From Bryobacteraceae bacterium (GTDB lineage: Bacteria > Acidobacteriota > Terriglobia > Bryobacterales > Bryobacteraceae): DNA of 64,000 bases. Positions within the stretch are counted from its first letter, which is position 1. Every line of letters begins with the position of its first letter. The stretch spans positions 186,001-250,000 of the forward strand of contig JAIEMJ010000003.1 in the NCBI GenBank assembly GCA_019752335.1. Reading direction: 5' to 3'. The notes beneath the pieces were generated by a model. The model did not search any database. It was not told the origin of the DNA and saw nothing but the letters and a program-made list of their open reading frames with translations. Made by a program: the position numbers and the translations under genes. Below are positions 25,038 to 35,900 of the stretch, piece after piece.

Positions 25038-25859
25038 CCGGACCGGTTCCAGCCGCAATACGCTTACCTCGGGCCGCGAGTTCAAGCGAATCCCCGACAG
25101 GCCGCCGATCCCGCGGTTAATGTACATTTGCCGGCCCTCCCACTGGTAGTGGCCGGCGATGAAGCGCGGGTCCTGCACCACGGCCCACGGGTGGCGGCCC
25201 AGAAACGGCACGCGAATCTGGTTGCCGTGAGTGTGGCCGGAGAGCATCAATTGCCAGGGATACGGCAGCAGGGCATCCTTCGCGTCGGGGTTGTGGTTCA
25301 TCAGGATGGTGGGCAGTCCGCTGGCGGTATTGTGGAAGGCGCGCTCTGGATCCACTTCCCAGGACCACAAGTCGCCCACGCCTACCAGATTCAGGCCTAC
25401 CTGCTGCGCGGCGTCGTTGTGCAACAAATGGACGCCGCCCGCCGACAAACGCGCGCGGATCACGGTATGGTCAATCTCGCCTGGCCGGGGATGGTGGTGC
25501 GAGCCATCGTGGTTGCCGAGCGTCGCGAAGGTGGGCGCGGCCTGCGACAAACGCCGGAAGACGGCCCGGTAAGCGACGTCGTAACCCACGTCGGGGTAAT
25601 CGACGTAATCGCCGGTGAGACAGAAGAGGTCCGGCTTCGTGGCGAGCGCCAGGGTCGCCACATGGTGTAGATGATCGAGCGAAATGGCGCGGCCGAGGTG
25701 GAGGTCAGATAGCTGGGTGAGGCGGACCGGCTTGGCCAAGCCAGGTAAGGGAATCCGCGTCTCCGTCACTTCCACACGCCACTTCTCCACGAAGCCGGCG
25801 TAGGCGCAAAGGACGGAGCCCGCCGCCCCGCCGGACATGTAAAACTGCCTCCGTGTCAC
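25017..25859 (-). CDS. Tat-exported calcineurin-like metallophosphoesterase
   Basis: A 280-residue phosphoesterase. The N-terminus has a twin-arginine-type signal (TRRQFYMSGGAAGSV). The dimetal site motifs appear in order: SDLHLG (DxH), TGDYVDY (GDxxD), GNHDGSHHH (GNHD) and SGHTHGNQ (GHxH). It resembles the YkuE/UDP-2,3-diacylglucosamine-phosphatase-like group of periplasmic or membrane-attached enzymes. The substrate is unknown. Confidence 0.88.
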   Translation of the reverse strand: MTRRQFYMSGGAAGSVLCAYAGFVEKWRVEVTETRIPLPGLAKPVRLTQLSDLHLGRAISLDHLHHVATLALATKPDLFCLTGDYVDYPDVGYDVAYRAVFRRLSQAAPTFATLGNHDGSHHHPRPGEIDHTVIRARLSAGGVHLLHNDAAQQVGLNLVGVGDLWSWEVDPERAFHNTASGLPTILMNHNPDAKDALLPYPWQLMLSGHTHGNQIRVPFLGRHPWAVVQDPRFIAGHYQWEGRQMYINRGIGGLSGIRLNSRPEVSVLRLEPVRLTSTPA

Positions 25860-25930
25860 CCATTCAGGATATCACTTTGCAATGACAAGTACATTGCGCT
25901 TCTAAGCATGGAGATCCTCGCCGAAGGGGA

Positions 25931-25936
25931 TATAAT
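25931..25936 (+). promoter_or_regulatory. Consensus -10 box of the cytochrome/WD40 operon
   Basis: A perfect TATAAT lies 14 bases before the ATG at 25951, so the transcript would carry only about 7-8 untranslated bases. There is no ribosome-binding site before that ATG. No good -35 hexamer is seen at 17 bp. Confidence 0.45.
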
Positions 25937-25950
25937 TACGACACCTTCAT

Positions 25951-27288
25951 ATGCGACTTCCCCTCTTGTGGGCGCTCCCGTACTTCGCCCCATGCTTAGC
26001 TGCGGCGGAGCCCAGCTTTTACCGCGACGTCCGGCCCATCCTGCAGCAGCAGTGCGCGAGTTGCCACCGTCCTGGTGGGGCCAGTAGCGGGCTTGACGTC
26101 ACTACCTACTCGGCCTTAGCCGCCGGCGGCAAGCGCGGCGCGGCCTTCGTGGCCGGCCAGGCCGACGAGAGCCTCACCGTGAAGTACCTGCTGGCCGTCG
26201 CGCAGCCGCGCATGCCCCTGGGTGGCGCCGCCTTGCCGAACGACCAGGTGGAACTGATCCGCGCCTGGATCAATGCCGGCGCCAAAGACGATTCGCCGGC
26301 CGTTGAAACCTCCACCGCGAAACCCGCTCTCTACTCGCAAGCGCCCGTCATTACCGCCGTGCGCTACTCGCCCGACGGACAACTCCTCGCCGTCGCCGGT
26401 AACGGCGAGATCCTCCTGCATCGCGCCGATGGCAGCGGCTTAGTGTCGCGCCTGCCGGGGCAAGCGGAGCGGCTTCTTTCGTTAGCCTTCTCGCGCGACG
26501 GCAAGATTCTGGTGGCGGGCGGCGGAACGCCCGCGCGCTTCGGCGAGGTGCAGGTGTGGGACGTCGCCGCGGCCAAGCCGCTGCGGGCGATGAAGCTCAC
26601 CACCGACACCGTTTTCGGCGCTTCCTTGGCGCCCGACGGCTCGCGCATTGCCGTCGGTTGCGCGGACAATACGGTGCATGTTTTCGACGCCAAATCCGGC
26701 GAAGAGGCTTACAAGATTGGCAATCACGAGAACTGGGTTCTGTCGACGGTCTTCGGCGTCAACTCCCAACGGCTGGTGAGCGTGGGGCGGGATCGCGCGG
26801 CGAAGTTAGTCGACGCGGCCACCGGAAGGTTTCTCGAAAACGTCAACTTACTCCGCGGCGAACTTACCGCCGTGGCCCGGCATCCCGCGAAAGATATCGT
26901 CGTTCTAGGTGGCGAGGAACGCGTCCCTTACGTTTATTTGATGGACCGGCCGAAAAACATGAAAATCGCCGACGACACCACGCTGGTGCGTAAGTTGGGC
27001 CGGCAGAATGGTCCCATCATGACGCTCGATTGGTCGCCGGACGCCCAACTGATCGCCGTCGCCGGCGCGGCGCCTGAAGTGAATCTTTACGACGCTGGCA
27101 CGGGCGAACTGCGATGGGCGCTGAAAGGTCACGCCGCCGGGATTTACTCGGTTACCTTCTCGCCGGACAGCAAGCGCCTCGCCGCGGCCGGCTTCGACGG
27201 CCAGGTACGGCTCTACGATACCTCTACCGGCCAATTAGTAAAGGCCTTTATTCCGGTGCCGATGGCGGCCATGGGTGGTGCGCAATGA
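25951..27288 (+). CDS. Secreted cytochrome c (PSCyt1) with WD40 propeller
   Basis: A 445-residue exported protein. After a signal peptide (residues 1-19) comes a planctomycete-type cytochrome c domain with heme motif CASCH (35-39). Its distal half has PRMPLGGAALPNDQVELIRAW, the usual methionine-ligand region. Residues 125-440 form a seven-bladed WD40-type propeller (YSPDGQLLAVAG, FSRDGKILVAGG, DWSPDAQLIAVAG, FSPDSKRLAAAG). It heads a four-gene operon: its stop overlaps the next start in ATGA. It is probably a periplasmic electron-transfer or sensing component; the exact role is unknown. Confidence 0.87.
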   Translation: MRLPLLWALPYFAPCLAAAEPSFYRDVRPILQQQCASCHRPGGASSGLDVTTYSALAAGGKRGAAFVAGQADESLTVKYLLAVAQPRMPLGGAALPNDQVELIRAWINAGAKDDSPAVETSTAKPALYSQAPVITAVRYSPDGQLLAVAGNGEILLHRADGSGLVSRLPGQAERLLSLAFSRDGKILVAGGGTPARFGEVQVWDVAAAKPLRAMKLTTDTVFGASLAPDGSRIAVGCADNTVHVFDAKSGEEAYKIGNHENWVLSTVFGVNSQRLVSVGRDRAAKLVDAATGRFLENVNLLRGELTAVARHPAKDIVVLGGEERVPYVYLMDRPKNMKIADDTTLVRKLGRQNGPIMTLDWSPDAQLIAVAGAAPEVNLYDAGTGELRWALKGHAAGIYSVTFSPDSKRLAAAGFDGQVRLYDTSTGQLVKAFIPVPMAAMGGAQ

Positions 27289-29336
27289 AATGGTTCGTGA
27301 GCTTTCTCCCGTTGCTATTGTGGGCGGGCCCGCCTTCGATTCTGGACTTACAACCGCGCGGCGCGCAAAAGGGCCGTCCCTTTAAGTTAGTGGTTACGGG
27401 GAAAGATCTATCCGGCGGTGCGCGCATTGATTCTACGCTGCCCGCGACTTTTACGTCGCTGGCGCTTGAACGCGGCCAAATGGACGGTCAAGCGGCCGTA
27501 TTTCTCGTCGAACCCAAGGGTGACGTGCCGGTGGGCGTCTATCCGATTCGCGTCGTCACGCCGGATGGCATCTCGAACGTGCACTTACTCACCATTGGCG
27601 CTTTCCCCGAACTTACCGAGGAAGAAAGCGAACCGGGCAGCCTGCCAAATCGTAACGACACCATTGAGACGGCGCAGCCCTTGCCTACGGCGAACGTTAC
27701 CGTAAATGGTAAGCTCCGAGGCGCGGAACGCGACCTGTATCGCGTGCAGGCCAAGGCCGGTGAGAAGAAGGTTTTCGAAGTAGAAGCCCGCCGCTCCGGC
27801 TCCGCGATTGACCCGGTGATTCGCGTCACCGATAGCCAGGGCAAGTTACTCGCGCGCAGTGAAGACGCCGCTTTGGCCGGCTTGGATGCGCGCCTGGAAG
27901 TTACTTTTCCCGCCGCTGGTTACTACTATGTCGAAGTCCACGATGCGCGCTTCAGCACGCAGGCGGCGAATTTTTACCGGCTGAAGTCCGGCCAATTCAC
28001 TTACCCCACGGAAATCTTCCCCCTGGGCGGACGCCGCGGTACGAAGACCCCGGTAATGATTTCCGGCACGCAAGTCGTCGCCGACTTTTCTGGCCGCACC
28101 GCGCAAGTGAACCTGCCGGATGCCGTGACGCTGCCGGTGACACTGGCCATCAGCGACGAGCCAGAGCTGGATGAATCCGCGGGCCGGCTGAGCATTCCTT
28201 CGGTGATGAATGGCCGCCTGAGTAAACCGGCGGAAATTGACCGCTACTTACTCGCGGTGACTCCCGGCCAGGTTTTGCTGTTTGACATGCAGGCACGCGA
28301 ACTGGGCACGTCGCGCATTGCCGGGGTGATTACCGTGCGCGACACCAAGGGCAAGAAACTCGCGTCCGCGGGCGACACGTCGATCTTACTCGGCGTCAAC
28401 TCCGTCCAATTCGAAAGCCGTACGGCGGGCGACCCCTACTTACGTTTCGTCGTGCCGGAAGGGACTACGGAGATCGCCGTATCCGTCGAGGACTTAGCGG
28501 AGCGCGGCGGCCCCGGTTTCGCCTATCGTCTGCGTACTCGCATTTCGCCGCACGAATTCTCCGTTCTAGTGAATACGCCGCAAGTGAATATTCCCGCTGG
28601 GGGCAGCGTCGCCGTGCCGCTGATTGTTGAGCGCCGTGGATATAACGGCCCCTTACAAATCATGGCCACGAAGTTACCCAAGGGCATTCGCGCCGAAGGC
28701 GGTTGGGTGCCGGAAGAACTAATTGACCCGGCCACGGGCCTAACCCGCACCGGTAGCCGCAAGGGCGTGCTGGTCCTCAGCGCCGAAGCGGAGGCGACTT
28801 TGCCGATGACGGAGCTACAACTCGTCGCCGAAGCGACTTTGCCCGACGGGCAGAAGCTTTCGCGCCCCACGCGCGGCCTGGGCCTATTAGTGAACGTCAA
28901 TGGCGCCACGGCCCAGGGCGTCGTGGACCGGCAACGCGGCATCACGTCGCCCGGCTTGTTCGAAGCCTTGCCGGCCGCCACCACTACAGCGCCGCCCGCC
29001 ACCCTCGAAGTTACGCTGGCCGAGCAACGCATGAAGGCCGAAGGCGAAGAGTTTGTCTTCCGCTATCAGTGGCGCTCCCGCCGTACGGACCTCGAATGGC
29101 CCGGTAACTTGACGGCGGAAATGGTAAATGCCGCCGATACTCGCACCATCGACTTCAAGCCGAATCCGAAGGATAGGTCGACGGGGACATTTACCATTAC
29201 TACGACGAAAAATACGATGCCCACGAAGTACGATGTTTACGTTTTTGGCCGGCTGATGGGGGAAGAAATTCCCGCCCGGCCGATCCAAGTACAAGTGAAG
29301 GAGGTTCCGGCGAGTGAAGTATCTACTGGTCAATAG
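27285..29336 (+). CDS. Secreted PPC-domain protein of the cytochrome operon
   Basis: The start is ATG 27285 inside the upstream stop (ATGA), giving a signal peptide (MKWFVSFLPLLLWAG) and a 683-residue product. It is beta-rich, with a pre-peptidase C-terminal-like (PPC) domain near residues 140-230 (DLYRVQAKAGEKKVFEVEAR, AGYYYVEVHDARFS) and further Ig-like modules. No catalytic residues are evident. It overlaps the next gene by 23 bp. Leu codon TTA is frequent here, unlike in housekeeping genes of the window. Confidence 0.75.
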   Translation: MKWFVSFLPLLLWAGPPSILDLQPRGAQKGRPFKLVVTGKDLSGGARIDSTLPATFTSLALERGQMDGQAAVFLVEPKGDVPVGVYPIRVVTPDGISNVHLLTIGAFPELTEEESEPGSLPNRNDTIETAQPLPTANVTVNGKLRGAERDLYRVQAKAGEKKVFEVEARRSGSAIDPVIRVTDSQGKLLARSEDAALAGLDARLEVTFPAAGYYYVEVHDARFSTQAANFYRLKSGQFTYPTEIFPLGGRRGTKTPVMISGTQVVADFSGRTAQVNLPDAVTLPVTLAISDEPELDESAGRLSIPSVMNGRLSKPAEIDRYLLAVTPGQVLLFDMQARELGTSRIAGVITVRDTKGKKLASAGDTSILLGVNSVQFESRTAGDPYLRFVVPEGTTEIAVSVEDLAERGGPGFAYRLRTRISPHEFSVLVNTPQVNIPAGGSVAVPLIVERRGYNGPLQIMATKLPKGIRAEGGWVPEELIDPATGLTRTGSRKGVLVLSAEAEATLPMTELQLVAEATLPDGQKLSRPTRGLGLLVNVNGATAQGVVDRQRGITSPGLFEALPAATTTAPPATLEVTLAEQRMKAEGEEFVFRYQWRSRRTDLEWPGNLTAEMVNAADTRTIDFKPNPKDRSTGTFTITTTKNTMPTKYDVYVFGRLMGEEIPARPIQVQVKEVPASEVSTGQ

Positions 29337-31488
29337 TTTGGTGGCCGTGAGCCTAAGCGCCGCTGAAGCGCCGGTGACTTATTTGAAGGATGTCGCCCCG
29401 ATTCTGAATAAAGCAGGCTGCACCTCCGGGCCGTGCCACGGCGCGGCGAAGGGCAAGAACGGCTTTAAGCTTTCTCTGCGCGGCTATGATCCGCAGTTCG
29501 ACTACGAAGCTCTGCTCTATGACCTTTCCGGCCGCCGCTTCAATCGCGCCGAGCCCGGCAAGAGCCTCATGCTCGCCAAACCGACCCAGGAAATCGCGCA
29601 CGGGGGCGGGCTGCGTTTTGAGAAGAACACCACGTACTACAAAACGATCTTCAACTGGATTGCGCAAGGAGTTCCCTACGGCGACGTGGCGAAAGACAAA
29701 GTGGCTTCCATTCAGGTGGAGCCCACCGAAATCGCCATGCCCAAGCCCGGAGAAAAGCTGGCGCTGAAAGTAACCGCCACTTACCCGGACGGCACCACGC
29801 GCGAAGTGACCCGCGAAGCCACCATAGAATCGAATACTCCGGATGTGGCGCGCGTAGACACGGCCAGCGCCACGGTGGCCGGGGAGCGCGTCGGCGAAGC
29901 GACTTTGCTCTTGCGCTACGAGGGCAAATACGCCACCATACCGGTGGCGGTGCTCAATCCCAAGCCTGGTTTCGTCTGGAAGCCGCTCGCGCAGCATAAC
30001 TACATCGATCAACTGATCGACGCGAAGTTACAGAAGATGAAGATCCAGCCGTCGCCGCTGGTGGACGACGCCGCGTTCCTGCGCCGGGTCTCGCTGGATC
30101 TTACCGGCCAATTGCCCGCGCCTGACGAAGTCCGCGCCTTCCTGGCGGACAATACGCCGAACAAGCTCAAGCGTTCAAAGGCGATCGATAAGCTAATGGC
30201 CAAACCGGCTTACGTTGATCAGTGGACGATGAAATGGGGCGACTTACTCCAATCCAGCCGCAAGTTTCTCGGCGAAAAAGGCACTTACGGCTTTCGCGAG
30301 TGGATTCGTGAGTCCTTGGCGGCGAATAAGCCCTACGACGTTTGGGTGCGCGAACTGATCAATTCGAGCGGCTCCAGTTACGAGTCACCGGAGGCGAACT
30401 ACTACCGCACCACCCGCGACGCCAAGGCCACCATGGAGAAGACAACGCAAGTCTTCATGGGCACCCGCATGGTTTGCGCGCAGTGTCACGACCATCCCTT
30501 CGAAAAGTGGACCCAGAACCAATATTTTGAGATGTCGGCGTTCTTCTCCGGCGTCGGAGTCCGACCGGGCTACGAGGTGGGCGAAGAGATCATCTACAAC
30601 CAGCGCAGTGACTTTGCGATGAAGCATCCCAAGGACAATCGCGTGATGGAGCCGAAGTATCTGGTGGCCGCCGCCGGAGTGCCGCCGCTGCCGCCGCACG
30701 ATCTCGACGCCCGCAAGCGTCGAGAAGCCTTCGCCAATTGGCTTACTTCCCGGGAGAATCCGATGTTTGCTAAGTCCACGGTGAATCGGATGTGGAGTTA
30801 TTTCTTCGGCAAAGGCATCATTGACCCGGTGGACGACATCCGGGCTTCGAATCCTCCGGTGAACGCAGCTTTACTGGACGCCCTGACGAAGGATTTTCTG
30901 GCCCACAATTTTGACCTGCGTTACCTGATGCGCACCATCGTCAATTCGCGCGCCTACCAGGCTTCCATCGCCACTAACGAATGGAACGCGGGAGATACGA
31001 CTAACTTCTCGCACGCCACGCCCCGACGGCTCGGCGCGGAACAACTGATGGACGCGGTATCGCAAGCGACCGGCGCGCGGCCGGACTTCCCCGAAGTCCC
31101 CGAAGACACCACGGCCACGCAGTTGCCCGATCCGCACGTCGGCAAGGAAGGCTTCCTGGACTTATTCGGTCGGCCCACCCGCGAAACCGCGTGCGAATGC
31201 GAACGCCGGACGGAACTAAGTCTGCCCCAGGCGCTCAACTTAGTGAACGGCGGTACCATCTCGGACGCCGTCGCGGATCCTAAGGGCCGCGTGGCAAAGT
31301 TAGTATTGAGCGGCCGCCCGGACGCGGCCATCGTTGAAGAGTTATACCTGGCGTCATTGAGTCGGTTGCCTTCGAAAGCCGAATCCGATAGCGGACTGGC
31401 TTACTTAGCCGGCGGTCCGCGCGCGGGCCGCGCCCAGGACTTACTCTGGGCTTTATTGAATAGCAAAGCGTTCTTATATAGCTGGTAG
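29314..31488 (+). CDS. Secreted DUF1549/DUF1553 protein with cytochrome-like and Ig-like domains
   Basis: A 724-residue protein starting at GTG 29314 with a signal peptide. Order of parts: a heme-type motif with CX4CH spacing (CTSGPCH, 36-42) followed by GAAKGKNGFKLSLRGYD; a bacterial Ig-like (Big_2) domain about 125-215; DUF1549 about 225-430 with FLRRVSLDLTGQLPAPDEVR and the second cysteine motif CAQCHDHPFEKW; and DUF1553 about 475-715. The CX4CH spacing is usual for this subfamily. These proteins are abundant in Planctomycetes and Solibacter and are always next to a DUF1501 protein, as here. The biochemical function is not established. Confidence 0.88.
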   Translation: MKYLLVNSLVAVSLSAAEAPVTYLKDVAPILNKAGCTSGPCHGAAKGKNGFKLSLRGYDPQFDYEALLYDLSGRRFNRAEPGKSLMLAKPTQEIAHGGGLRFEKNTTYYKTIFNWIAQGVPYGDVAKDKVASIQVEPTEIAMPKPGEKLALKVTATYPDGTTREVTREATIESNTPDVARVDTASATVAGERVGEATLLLRYEGKYATIPVAVLNPKPGFVWKPLAQHNYIDQLIDAKLQKMKIQPSPLVDDAAFLRRVSLDLTGQLPAPDEVRAFLADNTPNKLKRSKAIDKLMAKPAYVDQWTMKWGDLLQSSRKFLGEKGTYGFREWIRESLAANKPYDVWVRELINSSGSSYESPEANYYRTTRDAKATMEKTTQVFMGTRMVCAQCHDHPFEKWTQNQYFEMSAFFSGVGVRPGYEVGEEIIYNQRSDFAMKHPKDNRVMEPKYLVAAAGVPPLPPHDLDARKRREAFANWLTSRENPMFAKSTVNRMWSYFFGKGIIDPVDDIRASNPPVNAALLDALTKDFLAHNFDLRYLMRTIVNSRAYQASIATNEWNAGDTTNFSHATPRRLGAEQLMDAVSQATGARPDFPEVPEDTTATQLPDPHVGKEGFLDLFGRPTRETACECERRTELSLPQALNLVNGGTISDAVADPKGRVAKLVLSGRPDAAIVEELYLASLSRLPSKAESDSGLAYLAGGPRAGRAQDLLWALLNSKAFLYSW

Positions 31489-31500
31489 GAGAAGAAAGAG

Positions 31501-32952
31501 ATGCTCTCAATTCCTGGACGCGCAGTGCGCAATTGCGACGGAGTCTCCCGGCGCGAGTTAATGCGGGTGGGCGGTATGCTGGGCCTGGGCCTGCCGCAGT
31601 TTTTGGCGCAGAAGGCGTCGGCGGCGAATGAGTCCGCCGCGGCGAATAAGTACGCCGGCGCACGTGGCTTCGGGCAAGCGAAGTCCGTGATCATGCTCTT
31701 CCTGCAAGGCGGACCGTCGCACATCGACATCTGGGACCCTAAGCCGAACGCCGCCTCTAACATCCGAGGCGAGTTTAAGCCGATCCCCACGAAGATCAAA
31801 GGTACGCACATTAGCGAGCACATGCCGATGATGGCGCAGGCCCTGGATAAAGCGACTTTGATTCGTTCGATGAGTTACACGCCGAACGGCTTATTCAACC
31901 ACACGGCGGCGATTTACCAGATGTTGACGGGTTATCCGCCCGACAAAGTATCTCCCTCGGGCCAGTTAGAGCCGCCCAACGGCGCCGACTTCCCGAATAT
32001 CGGTAGCCACATCTCGAAGATGAAACCGATGACCGAGCCCGTGCTCCCCTTCGTCGAATTGCCGCGGCCGCTGCAAGAGAGCGGCATCATCGGCAAAGGC
32101 GGCGCCGCCGGTTTCCTCGGCAAAGCTTACGATCCTTACCGCATGTATCAGGATCCCGTGAAGCCGATTCAGTTAGAGGATTTATCTCTCCGTAAGGACG
32201 TCCCGGCGGACCGGCTGAAGGATCGCTTTGCCTTACTCAAGGGCATTAATCACTCCATGCCCGAACTCGAAAAGGCGCTCGACTCCTACGCCATCGACGA
32301 ATACTACGGCAAGGCCTACGACTTAGTGCTCTCCGGCAAAGCGCGCGACGCCTTTGACCTATCGAAAGAGAAGGACACCATGCGCGAGCGCTATGGCCTG
32401 CACACCTTCGGGCAAAGCACGTTGATGGCGCGCCGCTTAATTGAAGCGGGCACGAAGTTCGTCCAAGTGAATTGGCCCTCCGTCGCCAACGGTGACCCAG
32501 AAACCGCTTCCTGGGATACGCACGCGGCCAACTTTGGCCCACTCAAGAATCTGCACTGCCCTAAGCTGGACCGCTCGCTCTCGGCTTTGCTGGAGGACAT
32601 GGATCAACGCGGCATGCTGAAGGAGACGATGGTGGTCGCCATCGGCGAATTCGGCCGCTCGCCCAAGATCGGCGTGTCGACGTCGGGCAATTCGAACGCC
32701 CCCGACGGCCGTGACCATTGGCCGTATTGCTACAGTGCCGTCGTCGCCGGCGCGGGCATTGCCCGCGGCGTGCAGTACGGCGAGAGCGACGCAACGGCCT
32801 CCTCGCCCAAGGAAAAGCCCGTCCATCCGAACGATCTGCTGGCTACGGTCTACTACGCGCTCGGCGTCGATCCCGACATGGAGATCCGCAACCACCTCAA
32901 CCAGCCCCGCGAGTTGGTGAAGGGCAAAATCGTTTCGGACCTCTTTGGCTAA
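31501..32952 (+). CDS. DUF1501 family Tat-type sulfatase-like protein
   Basis: A 483-residue member of DUF1501 (alkaline-phosphatase/sulfatase superfamily-like fold). Near the N-terminus is a Tat-like segment SRRELMRVGG followed by a hydrophobic stretch. Typical motifs are SVIMLFLQGGPSHIDIWDPK and, at the C-terminal side, VVAIGEFGRSPKI and GRDHWPYCYS. It is the fourth gene of the operon, 12 bp after the DUF1549/1553 gene with GGAGAAGAAAG upstream. Its stop overlaps the convergent giant gene by 4 bp. Confidence 0.9.
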   Translation: MLSIPGRAVRNCDGVSRRELMRVGGMLGLGLPQFLAQKASAANESAAANKYAGARGFGQAKSVIMLFLQGGPSHIDIWDPKPNAASNIRGEFKPIPTKIKGTHISEHMPMMAQALDKATLIRSMSYTPNGLFNHTAAIYQMLTGYPPDKVSPSGQLEPPNGADFPNIGSHISKMKPMTEPVLPFVELPRPLQESGIIGKGGAAGFLGKAYDPYRMYQDPVKPIQLEDLSLRKDVPADRLKDRFALLKGINHSMPELEKALDSYAIDEYYGKAYDLVLSGKARDAFDLSKEKDTMRERYGLHTFGQSTLMARRLIEAGTKFVQVNWPSVANGDPETASWDTHAANFGPLKNLHCPKLDRSLSALLEDMDQRGMLKETMVVAIGEFGRSPKIGVSTSGNSNAPDGRDHWPYCYSAVVAGAGIARGVQYGESDATASSPKEKPVHPNDLLATVYYALGVDPDMEIRNHLNQPRELVKGKIVSDLFG

Positions 32953-35900
32953 GGCCGGCCCGGAATTCTCCAGCGTTGCGCCGTGGTAGCGGCAATCGCT
33001 TGCTGCTCAACGGTCGCGTTGTTCGTCGTGGCGTTACCCAGAATCCCCACGCGCAGGTTGCTGTGCATCGGCGTCAGCAGGAAGACGCCAGCGGACTCTT
33101 GCGTCAGGCGGAAGCGCTGATTGTCGCCGCCGTTGGACGGCCATTGGATCAACCGCGCGCCCGCGGTGGTTGCCGCCCCGAAGACGTCCAACAGTTTGCC
33201 GCTGTGGACGGCGGTGAGCGTATAAACGTCGGTAGTACCAGCCACCAGATTGAAGCGGAACTGCTGATTCGTGGCCGTGCCGCAAGTGGTTTGGATGGCG
33301 TTGGCGGCATCGGCTTGCGAGGCTCCTTCAATGGTGAGGCAGCGCGTGCTGTTCACATTGACCACCGTGCTCGTAAAGACGGTGGGGGCCGCTGCGCTGA
33401 CGGTAAGCGTAACGGCTGGCGAGTTCGTCGCCGCACCCGCCGCGTCGATGGCGCGCGCGGTTAACGAGTGGGTACCGGCCGGGACATTCGTCCAAGTGAA
33501 GGCATAGGGCGTGGTGGTGTCTTCGCCGAGTTTCGTCGTGCCATTGTAGAACTCCACGCGGAGCGGATTTACCGCGAAGTTAGCTAGCGACGCGGAGAGC
33601 GCCACGCTCGCGCCCGCCGTGGCGGTGGCCGGCGCCGTTAAGGTCACCGTGGCCGCGACGCGGGTGATCGTGAGGTTCAGCGTCGTGGTCCGCACCAGCG
33701 CGCCAGCGGTGCCCGTGATGGTCACCGTAGCCGTGGAGACGGGGGCCGTCGCCGCGGCGGTGAACGTCAGCGTATTTCCGGAGAAGGCCGCCGTGACGCC
33801 GGTGGGGAGTCCGGTGGCGGTGTAAGTGGGGGTGCCAGTGAAGCCATTCTGGGGCGTCAGGGTAATCTGCGCGGTGCCCGTACGGCCCGCCGCGACGGTA
33901 ACCGCCGTCGGGCTCACGGCGAGGGTAAAGTTGGGCGCCGGCGCGGTGCCCGGCGTGAGGGTGACCGCGAGCACGACGACATCGCGATTCGCCGGGAGCG
34001 TCAGGCTGCGCACGGATTTCGCGGCGTTCAGCGTCAGGCGGTAGACGAAGACGGCGAAGGCGCGGTTGTCCGGCGTGCCGGTGGGATCGAGCCGGTAAGC
34101 CGTCGTAACAGCGGTGGTTTCGCCGGGGAAGCCCTGCGGCGTGAACCAGTCGCTGACGCTTTGGGTGAAGGCTGTCGACGTGCCGTCCGTGTAGGTGACG
34201 GTAAACGTCTGCCCCGCCTGATTGCCGTTGGCCCCAGAGGCCAGGAAGCTCAGGCTGCTGAAGGTGCCCGCCGGCAGGTTTACCACCGCGTTCGCGACGG
34301 CGTTCGGAGCGTCAGGCGTGGCCAGGTTGAAGGGCACACCGGCCACCGTCAGGGTGCGGCCCAGCAGGCTGCCGGAGAACGAGTAGCCATTGCCGTCAAA
34401 GCCGCCATTGGGCACGGCGAGGCCGTCGCTGCTGACGGCGGTGACGTTGTAGGCGCCCGACAGATTGACGGGCTGGGGTCCGTTCGGATTGACGGCCGCC
34501 GCGACGGTGAGGCTCAGGGTGGCCGTGCGGATGAGGGCGCCCGACGTACCGCTGAGGGTAACGGTCGCCGTGCTGGAGGGCGCGCCAGCGGCGGCGGTGA
34601 GGGTGAGGGTGTTGCCGTTCACCGACGAGGTGACGCCAGTGGGGAGTCCGCTGACGGCGTAAGCGGGCGTACCCGTGAAGCCGCCAGCCGGCGTCAGCGT
34701 GATTTGCGCGTTCGCACTGTTACCCGCGGCGATGCTGAGGCTGGCGGGATTCAGGCTCAGGCTGAAGTCCGGCACGGGCGCCGTGGCGGGGTTCAGCGTG
34801 ATCGCCAGCAGCACGACATTGCGCGAGGCCGGCAGAGTCAGGCTGCGGACGGTCTTGGCACTATTTAGCGGCAGCGCGTAGCTGAAGAGGGAGAAGGTCC
34901 GCTTGTCGGCCGTGCCGGTAGGGTCCAGCCGGTAGGCCATGGTGGACGCCACCGTCTCACCGGCGTAGTTCTGCGGAGTGAACCAGTCGCTGACGCTTTG
35001 GGTGAAGGCGGTCGATGTGCCGTCGGTGTAGTTGACGGTAAACGTCTGCCCCACTTGGTTGCCGTTGGCGCCGGCGGCCAGGAAACGCAGGCTCGCGAAA
35101 TTGCCGGCCGGCAACGTGAGCGTGGTGTTGGACACCGCATTCGGAGTGCCCGACGCCCCCAGATTGAATCCAGTGACGCCCCCAGCCAGCAGGGCGCCGG
35201 AGTAAGCGTAGCCGTTGTTGTCGAAGCCGCCGTTCGGCACCGCGGCGTTGTCGGAAGCAATGGCCGTTACGTTGTAGAGGCCCGCCAAATTCACCGGCGT
35301 CGGCCCGGTGCCCGAGGCGGTCACCGTCAGGCTGACCGTGGACGACGTGGCGGAGAGCCCAGCGGCGTCGGTCGCGCGAGCTGTCAGCGAGTAAGTGCCG
35401 GCGGGAACATTCGTCCAAGTGAAGGCATAGGGAGCCGCGGTGGCTTCGCCCAGCTTCGTCGACCCCTGGAAGAACTCCACGCGGACCAGGTTCTCGTCCA
35501 CGTCGGCGGCATTGGCCGTCAGAGTGACGGTGGCGCCGGCCGCCGCGTTGGCCGGAGCGCTGAGCGACACCGTCGGCGCACTGTTGCCCGGAATCACCGG
35601 ATAGCCAAGATTGCCCGCGGCGAGCAACTCCGCAAAGGGCTGCAGCGGCGTCGCGCGGCCACTCGCGCCCACCGCCGGAACGAGGACAAAGTCAGTATCC
35701 GTATCGGCGAGCGGGAGTTCGGGATGGTCAAAAGGAGCGCGCTCAAAGCGGACACGGTCGTCCGTGAGCGCGTTCTCGAGGAAGTCCACCAGCGCCGACT
35801 TCTCAAAGTCGGCCAACGCCAGGCCGGCGATATCGAACGACAGGTTCGACGCATTTCCATTCAGGCCGGAGTTGTCGACGGTGGGGGTACCGCGTGCGTC

